A DNA stretch of 64,000 nucleotides from Dillenia suffruticosa (lineage: Eukaryota; Streptophyta; Magnoliopsida; Dilleniales; Dilleniaceae). The notes beneath the pieces are model-generated. The model saw only the letters and a list, made by a program, of their open reading frames with translations. It did no database searches and was not told the origin of the DNA. Below, piece by piece: positions 24,501 through 35,600 of this stretch. Position 1 is the stretch's first letter. Every line of letters begins with the position of its first letter. The DNA lies in NCBI GenBank assembly GCA_033439265.1, contig JAVTVX010000001.1, forward strand, positions 1,195,501 through 1,259,500, read 5' to 3'. Both the position numbers and the translations under genes were made by a program.

Positions 24501-26749
24501 TCATATTTATTTATTTTTCTTTTTTTTTCTCACTTTACATCTAACTAAATTTACTGTTAATGTTCTAAGATTTTAATAATTATAGTACAAAGTTGGTGGA
24601 ACTTTGACTATTGTGGCTTTTGAGTGTCCCATTTTTAATTTGGGGTCCCCCTTGGGGCATGCATCCTTTATTTCAAAATTTGGAGGGTCCCTCTCTTGTG
24701 TGAAATATTTTGAACATGAATTCCGTAACCCAATTGATTTTGTCAAATTCACCAACTTGATTTAGTTAGTCGGATTAAATTATATTTAATTTACCGAAAT
24801 AAAATATAACGCACAAAATTAGAGAATAGAGAAATACAGTGATTATAATTTTTAGAAAATAAATAGTATTTTAAAAGTATTTATAACTATTTTAAGAATT
24901 GTGACGATATTTTTAAACTTTGTCGTGATATTTTTAAAATTTTTAATAATATTTAGTAAAATATTATTAAAAATATTTAAAATTTAGGCAGAGTTAAATA
25001 TTCTTTTCTCTACTGTGTGTTTGACAATCTCGTGAAAAAGGGAAGTAAAGGGAAGAAATGGAAAGGGAAAGAAAGGGAAGTAAATTTAAAAATCACGTAT
25101 GACAACAAATATGTGATAGGAAAGGGAGAAAAAGGGAAAAAATAAAAAATTATGATATAATAAAAAAATGTATAAATTTACTATTTCGTTCTTTCTAATT
25201 TTATTAAAGTTTTAAAATAGAAAATATAAAAATAAATTTAATATTTATAATTTTAAAAAAAAAATATTTCTCTTTCAAAACCTATCGATTTTGTAGAATT
25301 AAAAAATTAGGTTAAGAGGATTTCATAAAAAGCCTCGCTTTTCCTCTCCTTCAATTAATTGCATTTCCAAATATGAGTGGGTTTTTTAAAAATCTCTCTT
25401 TCCTTTCATTTTTTTTTTATCAAAATCCTCTATCTAAAAGAACCAACTCTTTCTAATTTTGGGATTTTTTTTCCTAATTTTCTTTGTAGAAATTAAATAG
25501 GAAATTATTCTGAGGATGTGCACGTGCAATGCAACACGTTTTTCAGAATCGTACATCACATGTGTATCTAAAAAATAGATTGACGAGGTTTTGGATGACT
25601 AGATAGGCAACCCTAAAGTTTTGTATTACTAAGTTTAGAAATTTTGTCTTCTCCCCCTTTTCAATTCTTAAAGGCCACACACGTTTTCATAACCGATGTG
25701 AATGGATATTTTTTAAATAAAATTTTAAATTTAAATATTATATATAATAAAAATAAATATTAATTTTTTTTTTATTTTTTAAAATTTAAATCCATCTTGA
25801 ATCAGATTTAATCTATTTTAATATGATTATCGAATACCGATAATTTATAAAAGAATTAAGTGAATTATTATATGGATAAGCTAAAATAAATTAAAAGAAT
25901 TAAATTTGATATAATAATTCATATTTAATAGGACATAATTTAATTCTTTCTTTTAAGCTAACTATTAAAATGAACGATTTTATATTTGTACGCATTATTC
26001 AAAAGTTTGAGTTAATCGACATAACATTTAATATATATTCGAAAAGATTAGATGTAAAATTAATTAATAATAATTTGATTATAAGAATATCTTAACTCTT
26101 CTTTATTATATATGTTTCTGTATTTGTAATAACGTGTATAATTCTATATGAAGTTAATTTCTTATAATATTTTTATTAAAATAATAAATAATTAGGATAT
26201 TTGAATTTATATTTTTTATTGTTTATATTTTATATTTGTAATAATGGGTATTTTAAATACTAAATCTATAATAATAATTTAGTAAAATAATTAATCATTA
26301 TAATTTCATATTTTTATACGAATAAATTATAATTTTTCTTCTCTATTTTATATTGTCTAACGATTTGTGTTTATATTTCGATCAATTATACTCGCTCTCT
26401 CTCTCTTCTATTTTTCGGTCAAATAACACTTTATCCATATTATTACTTAACACAATTTAAAGATAGTTAGATTTTTGTTAAAATAACATAAATTGTCGAA
26501 GCTACTCTTGTATTTGCATAAATTAAATAAAATTATTTCTCATGTCTCTCCTGTTCTCTCTTGAAATTTCTCTCTCTCTCTCCCTCTCCTTTGCTTTCTC
26601 TATCGGTATCAATAAAATAATTAACAATTTTCAAATTTAAATAATTTTAAATTAATTATAATATTAATTATAATATTGTAAAAGCAAGAAAAGAAATTTA
26701 AAGGTATAATTTTGTTTCTTCCCTTGAGTGAACATACATGTGCTCCAAC
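21553..26749. other. AT-rich gene desert
   Basis: About 5 kb with no convincing gene. Contents: long A/T-rich stretches (21.6-23.0 and 25.7-26.7 kb), a short duplicated segment at 23431-23601, and a GA-rich stretch at 24190-24230. The ORFs seen at 23038-23406 and 24073-24402 are low complexity and unsupported. SINE-type debris is likely at 25690-25860. Confidence 0.55.
23431..23601. repeat. Diverged direct duplication
   Basis: CCATTCTCACCAGCGTTTGG followed by GTGAATTCTTACTTCTAATTT (from 23437) recurs as CCATTCTTACAAGTGTTTGA followed by GTGAATCCTTACTTCCTATTTT (from 23543). Spacing is about 106 bp. Confidence 0.6.
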
Positions 26750-26764
26750 AAAGCATGAATTTGA

Positions 26765-26847
26765 TAGTTCTCAAGGAACAACGTAGTGGTCACAATCTCT
26801 TTCCCCAACTCGGTAATTTCAAATTCAAATTCTAATATAATAAAAAA
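26765..26847 (+). mobile_element. Short (~80 bp) SINE-like insertion with 15 bp target-site duplication
   Basis: Flanked by the exact 15 bp repeat AAAGCATGAATTTGA (26750-26764 and 26848-26862) and ending in an A run. The body GTAGTGGTCACAATCTC, then CAACTCGGTAAT, then TCAAATTC matches the segments at 47697-47766 (+) and 57592-57661 (-). Confidence 0.75.
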
Positions 26848-27086
26848 AAAGCATGAATTTGACGAATGAAAGCGGACAAAAGTAATATTTTCAAATTGGG
26901 CATTGCCCTTTCTTCTTAATTTTGATTTAAAATGGGATTACAAGATCTATCAAGCCTTAGTAACAAGGTTAAGGTAAAGAATTGATTTCTTGAATCCAAT
27001 ATTTAAGTATTGTCCTATTTCATTTTTTTCCTTTTTTCCCCTTTGTAGCATAGGAAGGTGGGGTTTATGACTCAAATTTTAGACTT

Positions 27087-28410
27087 TTTTTTTTTTTTGG
27101 GTACTGTGAAAAGAAAAGAAAGCCAAAAGAAGGATAGAGACGCGCAAACTAACAAATAGGGTTAAGAACCCCTCCGGCCCTTTCCATGCCCAGGCGGTCT
27201 TTCCAAATTAAACGACACAAAGACAAGGGAGGGTCCTGCAATTCTTTGAAGCCAACGACGTGCAGCTGAGCTAGTTGGGCTAGGTGATTCGTGCAGACGT
27301 TAGCTTCTCTAAGAACATGGTTGATAGATTCGGCATGCATAGACTTCAAGAGCTTGAGGCAATCTTGAACGATAAGGAATAAGGGGTGATCAAGGACCAG
27401 TTGATTGATGAGGAGACTTACCAGAACAGTAGAATCAGATTCTACCTCTATGTGAGTGAGCCCCTTCCTCTCCGCCATGCAAAGCCCCTTCCTAAGACCC
27501 CAAAGCTCAGCTGAAAGCACCCCAGACCTGCCAATGTTCGCAGCAAAGCCCGCAATCTAGTCCCCCTCATGGTTTCTGATAATACCGCTTGCGCCGGCCC
27601 TTCCAAAGGTTTGGGAAACAGCAGCGTCAGTGTTGAGCTTAAAAAAACCTTATTTCGGACAGCTCCGTTTGATTTTCTGCCTGTCGAACCTCCTTTTGGC
27701 AATAGGGACTCTGCAGAAGCTAGAAGTTTCCCTTAACATGTCGATGGCGAGGTGGGCCAACTCCTGAGGGGACATGTTCCTGTTTGGAAAATTTTCTAAG
27801 CATTCGCCCTTCCAAATCCACCACGCAATGTGAATGAAGATGGAACTCAAATCATTATGCCTCCCCTTCTGGTTAGCTCCTGAATAGAGCCATTTGTGGA
27901 GATTGCTACTCCAGAAGACTACATTATCCCTCATATTAGGCAGTACCACCTTCCATGTCTTCTTCGCCCTAATGTAGTCTCTCAAAACGTGGATGACAGT
28001 TTCATCTTCTTTATCACATAGCTGGCAAGTAGCTTCCTCACAAAATTTACTCATGCATCTCTCCACATTGGTCATCAGCTTCTTATGGCGAGCCGGTCAA
28101 AGAAACATCTTGATTCTCTCAATGCAGTTAGATTTCCATATCCATTTCCAGCTGTGCTCCTTCTGACCGAGCTCCTGAGGGTTCTACGCATCTGTCAAAA
28201 TCTTGTAAGCCGAGGAGACCGAGAAAAGACCATCGCTAGTTACTCTCCACACAGTTGGGTCCAGCACACCGGGTCTTCTAGGCACTATAATATCTTTAAT
28301 TTCTTCCACCTTATCCCTAGGTAGCAGGACGATGAGTTCCTCTTCTTTCCGGCTGCCATCAACAGCGTTACAAGTCTTTGGAATCACCATTTGAGTCCAT
28401 CCTTCATCTT
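27087..28410 (-). pseudogene. LINE (non-LTR retrotransposon) 3' fragment: zf-RVT and RNase H domains
   Basis: 5'-truncated ORF2 end on the minus strand. It opens with WRVTSDGLFSVSSAYKIL, then a zf-RVT zinc-binding domain with CQLCDKEDETVIHVL. An RNase H domain follows with LNTDAAV, AELWGL and VESDS in frame from about 27650 to 27149. The last RNase H acid in NVCTNHLA is replaced by Asn. There are in-frame stops at 28184-28186 and again near 28090 (a Trp position), plus a frame change near 27650. A T run at about 27087-27101 on the plus strand is the element's A tail. Dead copy. Confidence 0.85.
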
Positions 28411-29540
28411 ATTTACAGTCATCAAAAATTAAGATTACTAAACAATACTAATTCCACATAGTTTTTGTTAGAATTGTGGTAAATTAATTTCAAATATAAA
28501 CCATTTTTTTCCTATAAGAAGGCACAAAATGGTAAAAACCTTTTGGTATTACATATTGATTTTTAAAATGATTTTTAATTTAATATTAAAAAATTAGTTT
28601 AATCAGAATATTTTTATTGTTTTAATTGACTGGTCTAATATTAATCTGTTCGTATATAAATTAGAACCAATTAACTTCAGGTTTTCAAATTTAAAAGGAC
28701 TCACCCGTTGCACAGAATGCTTTCCGACTTAGTGCGGGGATAGAAAAAAGTTGAACGTATATGAATGCAGCTTTTCCCTTATATTTTTTTTTGTAAAAAA
28801 ACTGTTTTTACACTGTAAATCCATTACCTCAAGGTTATCAAAGGAACAATTTTATAGTTGCGCCAAAATTCGTCTTCTTCAAGTTTTCATATCTATGATG
28901 AAAAAACTTATAGTTTTTGAACAAGGTACATGAAAATGGGGTTGTCAAAAAGATTAAAACTCCAAGGACCATATAACATTCAATTGTCCTAACCTTTTGA
29001 AGAGGCTGTCTCAAAATTATACCGAGGGACAAATTGGTGGATGACTTGTGAGTCAAATGGGTCTGTGTAAGGGCAATGGTCCTACATTCTCATAGGATGG
29101 TCCAAATGGAGATATAAATGAATTTGTATTATGTGTAAAAATCAAGGACACCCAAAAACTTAACCTTTTTTTTTGGGGCATGTCATATGATACTATGTTT
29201 CGGGTGGTTGTTTCAAACTCTTGTTTACTCATTTATCAATTTTAAAAATCTTAATTAAAAAGTAATATGATTTATTACAAAATTAAGTGTGTACATATAA
29301 CAAGACTTTTATTTATTTTCATAATAAAAATGTTATATAAAAATTTTTGAATATGGTAAATAGAATTAAAATAAATAAATAAAGGCTGGTAGGGGAGAAA
29401 AGAAGCTACAAGTCCCAAAAGCAATCTTGAGGACACAATTGATATTTAGTAAATACTCTAGGGGTACGTTTGTAATATGAACGATCAAAACGAAAATGTT
29501 ATTCTCTCTTCCCCCGCCCCGCGGTATCACGGAAGAAGAG
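28411..29540. other. Intergenic upstream of RRP45
   Basis: AT-rich, no gene seen. Short ORFs at 28751-29056 lack any family signal. Confidence 0.5.
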
Positions 29541-29548
29541 GAAGAAAT

Positions 29549-29657
29549 AAAACCCTAACCTAAAACCCTATTTTCTCTCTCTCTCTCTCTCTATCTGTGT
29601 CTCCTCTCTGCTATTTGAATTTGTTTGGGAGTGTAGAGAGGGAAAGAGAAAGAGAAG
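29549..29657 (+). promoter_or_regulatory. RRP45 promoter / 5' leader with telo-box
   Basis: AAAACCCTAACC (29549-29560) is a telo-box, followed by a second AAAACCCTA and a (CT)n run (29575-29592). The ATG follows at 29658. Telo-boxes are known in promoters of plant translation and ribosome-biogenesis genes, which fits an exosome subunit. No TATA box seen. Confidence 0.6.
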
Positions 29658-32600
29658 ATGGAACAGAGATTAGCAAATTCATGGAGGATGACTGTGAATG
29701 AGAAGAAATTCATTCAGACTGCATTGCTTTCAGACCTCAGGATCGATGGCCGTGGTCCTTTCGATTTTCGCGCCTTAACCATCAAGTTCGGCCGGCAAGT
29801 TTAAGCTTTCTTCTTCTTCTTCTTCTTCTTCTTCTTTTTAATCCGCTTCTGTTTCATCTTCATGCATTTACACTAATCATTCATGGGTAAAGAAAAAAAA
29901 TAGCTGTAAATTCTCCAACAAGAAGGTTTTGGTTCTTGTATATATTTAGCTTTAAAACTCTTTAAATTCCATTGTAGCCGACTCTCTAGGTGTTGGGTGT
30001 TACCTGACCTTGGCGTAGAAAGTCCTGTGCATAAATTGTCTTATGAACTAGAACCCAATATTGTTACTGATAATGAATTGTGAATTTGCCATAACAGATT
30101 AGAGGACATGTGGGTCTGGAAGGGCTATCTTCTTGCTAGGGTTTCCAGTGTGGGTTTTAACCAGTTTGGCTGTAGGTGCTGTTTGTGTTTTGCATTTGGT
30201 TGGAAACTTGGGGGAATGTTAGGCATGCACCATGCGGCAGAGGAATTGCCAATTCTACACTAATGCTTGTGATGATGCCAAATGCACGTCACTTGTGGTT
30301 TTTTGCTTGTAACCTGTTTGTTTGCCAAGATGAGCTTTACCCATAATGACAACAAAGAAGCTTTACCCATAATGAAAACGAAGAACCCTAGTTGTAGTTA
30401 TACCATCCAGGTGTGCAGTCACCTTGTAGAATTTTCTGTTAGGCATAATGGTGTAGGAGGGCAAGAGAGAAGAGAAGAAGTAGAAAATGAGAGAGAGAGA
30501 GAGATCGGTTGCATTTTTCAAAATCAATGAATTTGTGTTAAAATTGGGGTCAACTCACCCCCTTTTATATGAGAAGGCAATTCTAATAAGAAACAACTAA
30601 TATCCTTGTTTCTCTACATCAGTAATCTACTTGTCTGTTTAACAATTTGCCACTAGATCTTTTATGCTGTATATTTTCCCATTTCGGCAATCATTTATTG
30701 CCATCTCACTTTTACCTCTCCATAAGAAGTCCATCAAAAAGTTTCTATTTCCATCCGCAATATGTACTAATAAGAGCATAATGGGAGGGTTCACAGAAAG
30801 AAATCTTTGGGTTAAAGAGATACTATAATAAATTTGATCAAATTGTAGGGACGAGAGGTGGGTTCTTTTCTCATGGATTTTCATTTGGAACTTCTTATAT
30901 CCTTCAAGAGTTGGCTTCTTTGTGTGAGAGGCTATGTGGGAAAGGATTTTTAACTTGAGATAATCTTCAAAGGGGAGCCATCATGCAATAGAGAACTTAA
31001 ATTTGTGGATCACTTGCTTCCTCATTGCGTATGGACTTGATCCTTATAGGAAAAAAAATCTCTCTTTTGAAATTCTGTCTGGTGACTTCAACCTCTATAA
31101 AAGATGAGCTGTGGCTTGGAGTAATATGAGAGTTTGTGCAGCAAAGAGCAAAGTTTTAGGATGCTTCCCCTGGTTGTGTTTTAATTGAAATGGAGGGAAA
31201 CAAGTGGAAAGTATTTGGAAGGGTTGAACAGTTCCTTGATGGCTTTTGTGGATTATTTTCTAAAATGTTTATGTTTTTGGGGGAGTTCTATGCCTTTGGA
31301 ATCTTTTGTAGATGTTGATTTCCTAGATTCACTTTTCAGTTGTGTTGAATGATGATTTTATTTTATTTTTGTTAAGTTATTGTAGAACTTTGAGAATTTT
31401 ATATTATATCGAATGTGGACTACAAATAGATTGATGTTAAGTTTGTTGGATAAAGTAAAATCTAGAATAATTCAGAGAAATTTTAGCTTTTTGAAAACGT
31501 GTTTCACCTAGAAAATCTAATTCTCAAACTTACAGGTGGTTCCTATTATTATGCGTTCATTCTTTTCATTGCTTCTCAAAAAGAATTGTATACGCCCACC
31601 AGTGCTTTGCAGGAATCTGTAGATGATAGAAAGCTTTATTTTCTCATATGAATTCGCCTTTTGGGATTATTTGTTGAAAGATAGATTTCTTATATGATCA
31701 ATCTTCAGAGAAGATGGCTCATCGGAAGTGCAGCTTGGGCAAACTCACGTGATGGGGTTCGTAACATCCCAATTGGTTGAGCCTTATCGAGATAGGCCAA
31801 ATGAAGGTTCACTCTCAATCTATATAGAGTTCTCACCGATGGCTGATCCATCATTTGAGGCAGGCCGTCCTGGAGAATTTGCAGTGGAGTTGGGACGTAT
31901 TATAGACCGTGGGTTAAGGTAGGTTTTCCTCTTAGTGCTTGATAAATCAGGGCATTAAAGTGCTCATCGATCTTGTTTGACAACTAATTTTTAAAAACTT
32001 TTTTGGAGCCTTTATATGTTAGATCCCGTTCATGCATCGAGAAATAACTGATTTCAAAAACTCTTTTAAAAGTTTTTCAAAGATAAAACTATTATTCTTG
32101 GCATCAGTTATTTACCATATGGCATGTTATTTTATTCTTGGATGGCACCCCTTTATGTTCTTTGCTTTTCTGTGTTTGCCAACCACACCCACCCCCAGGA
32201 AGAAAAGCGTTTATTATTATAAAATTCTAATCAATTTTTCCTTTCATAAGAAGATTCTGCAAAGTCTTTTATCTCAAAACATTAGACATTTCTATCTGTT
32301 TCTGTACTGCATGTTCTGAGTTTCCTTGCTTAGGCTTTGAATCTAAAAATAGAAAATTTGACAGGAATAAGTCATTGGTGTTCTCTTTTTCTGTTGCAGT
32401 AGATAGTTATAGTTCTGCTTCATATCCATTAGCCTTGAAGTCATTGCACCTGAATAATTGTTTGTCATGCAGGGAAAGCCGTGCAGTAGATACAGAATCC
32501 TTATGTGTTCTTGCAGGGAAATTAGTATGGTCCATCCGTATCGATCTCCACATTCTTGATAATGGAGGGTAAACCTGTAGCTTTTCTGTGGTTTATTTGT

Positions 32601-35600
32601 CCTATAACATTATTCTTCATAGGTATGGGGCATTCTCCTTTCTAATTATTAAGATGCGTGCTCTTGCAGGAATCTTGTTGATGCCTCTAATATAGCTGCT
32701 TTGGCTGCACTTTTGACATTTCGAAGGCCTGAAGTTACATTGGGAGGGGATGATAATCGGGAAGTTATTGTGCATCCACCTGAGGTCAGCTCCTCAATTC
32801 TCAAGTATTATGGCGCTTGTGCAGTGGTTTAGAATTCTAGTTTTGTGTGAAATATTAACAAATAGTTGCGGAAGCTTCTTGAAATTTTTGAACAATTGCA
32901 AATTCTTTGTTTGAATTTATTCCTTGAAAGTTTTAGAATAGATGTATTCCAAGGTAGTTGCTTTTGTAGAGTTGTAGCTTATTAGCTTAATGCGTTACTC
33001 AAGTATTTTTTCTAATTTCACAATCTTTCTTCTTGGAGGAAAATTACATCTGGGAGGAAATCTAGGGTGTTGTTTTCCCTTATTTTCCTACCATTTCAGG
33101 AAATATTGTCTATATTCTCATTTTAAAGGATTCAATGAAAATAAATTTGAAAATTTCATTCCCCATATTTCATTTGCCTTCTTTCTCATTTTCCAGCAAA
33201 CAGACAAATTCTACTCCTGAAGTGAATTCATCGTTAAGAAATATGATAAATCAAAGCTTTAATTAACTCAATAAAGAACATAGATCTTCTAGGTAGGATT
33301 TGCAGGCTGGTCATACCAGCAGTTTGAATTGTATACACAATATTGAAATCATTGGTGATAATACTAGTTGTTATTATTATTGTTATTGCAATAATTAGTA
33401 TTATTTTTTTTAATAAAAAACAACCTTAATCTTGCTGATCAGTGCACACTTTGTTGTATATTATGTGTCCTTGGCTGAAGTTCAAGTGCCATGTAAGTTT
33501 AGTGAAGAGGGAGCTTTTCCATCCTCTAGTCATTTCGACTATAAAGGTGGCTTGCCAATTTATGCCTTAAGACTTTGTCTGTTAACTTGAGGATCTGACG
33601 ATGTGGAATTGATGTAATTGCTAATGAAGTGTTGATTAGAAAATAAGGACATTTGCCTTTTGAAGGGAAGGTCACTGTACAACACTGGGACCTAAAGATA
33701 CAAAACTTTTCCACTGTAATAATTTATCTTGTGGAGTTGAAAGCATGTTTGCATGGAGATTTATTTCCAAATTGGTAAGTTTGCTGAAAACTGATGATAT
33801 TTCTTATATGGATGGATATGGTGAAGTTTGACGAGAGTTGTAGAGGAGCTATAGTTTACCTGATATATCTTTGGTAGACTATTGTAATCACATTGATGCA
33901 GGAGATCCTTTAATAACTAATGACTGTAGATAATGGAAGGAGGAGGGCCCTTTCGTTGCAACAGCTTGCCATGGGGTAGACAGAGAAAAAACAACTTTGC
34001 ACCCTCAAAATCCCTTCCCTACTTCTTTTGTAACAAATATGCTCTTTTCTTGAAACAAGTGTAATCTCCAAACATTTGGGGTGCGGTTTCTTTTTTTTCT
34101 TTTTAATTTTTTTAACTACATTAACAAGTTATAACGCAGTATGATTAAATTAGTTAAATTGGTTATGGCACATTGGTGCTTATTGGGTTCGAACTCATTT
34201 ACCTATAGTTTAGTTTGGTTTTAGCAGCCACATACTTCACTAGATTCATATTTTCACCTTTATGTAAGCATTTTTGATCGGTTAGTTTTATGCATTTTCA
34301 TTATGGGGGAAGCTATCACTGTTACTTGCCAAGCAGAACAACAACCATAAGATGTACTGGGGAGAGAGGGAGGCAGCAATAGAAAATTATTAAAATGCAT
34401 TTGATGTAGGAAATGGTAAAATTAGATGCATCGATTACTTGTAAAAAATTTGGGGTTTATCAATAGATTGTAATTGGATAAGGCGACAGGGAAAAATGAT
34501 ATCAGTTGCTTGTTCACCAAATATATCACTCTATTTGGTTGATCCTTAAAATGATCCTCATAGTACCATATATATATATATCTTTTTTTTTTTTGGCTAA
34601 ATTTATGTGCACCATGATGGTGCTAGTTTTTCATGGAGTTTAGATGATTTAACTGGTAATTTCTATGGCAAAATATCATGGATGAAATGCATCTTTTCTG
34701 AATGTATGTTTTGTGCTATTTTCTACTGGAAATTTCTTCTAAGATCACCATTAAATTATCTAAGGATATCCACCCACAAATCTATATTGAAGTATTTCCA
34801 TTTTTGCAGGTTAGAGAACCGCTTCCACTGATACTTCATCATCTCCCAATAGCAATAACCTTTGCCTTTTTTGGTGATGACAATGCTGTGGTAGGCAAAT
34901 GAAGAACTCATTTATTTATTTATTTATTTTTCCTCTTTAGGATATTGGATTTGTATGCAGAACTCTGCCTCTTCTGCTTATTCTGTGATGTGGTGATGCA
35001 TAGGTTATAGATCCAACCCACTTTGAAGAGGCTGTTATGGGGGGAAGATTGACTGCTACCTTGAATGCAAATGGAGATGTCTGTGCTATTCAAAAGGCAG
35101 GAGGAGATGGAGTTCTACAAAGTGTAATTATGCAATGTTTGCGAATAGCTTCTGTAAAAGCTGCTGATATAACAACTGAGATAAGAAAAGCAGTGCGTTT
35201 TTTCCTTTGATCTATCTATGTTCATGTCTTTTTATTGTATCTTGATGCGGGGTGCCTTGTTCATTTTTCTGACGTAAAGATGAGTAATCAGCTTATATAA
35301 AGTGCTGTCAAAGGCATGTTGAGTGTAGGTTCTAGCCTTGTGCCCCATGCATCCTTAAACCTTTACTTAAGTATGTTTTATGGGCCTCTCTTTCTCTCTC
35401 TAACTTTTCTATATTAATAAATGTTAATAAGTTTAAGTATTATTTATTTATTTATTTATTTTAGTTTTTTAAAGGTGAATCCTTTTATCAGTTAGGTTCA
35501 CTCTGCATAATGGGAAATGGAGGTCCTATAAGCCTGTCACAAGGATAAGTGCTTGGAGAGCAGAGCTTTCTCTAGGTTTGCTCATTCACTAAGACTAGAC

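Noticed and set aside
24990..25460. Possible hAT-type MITE (TGTTTGACAA-like end)
   Set aside because: No matching terminal inverted repeat or 8 bp target-site duplication could be found.
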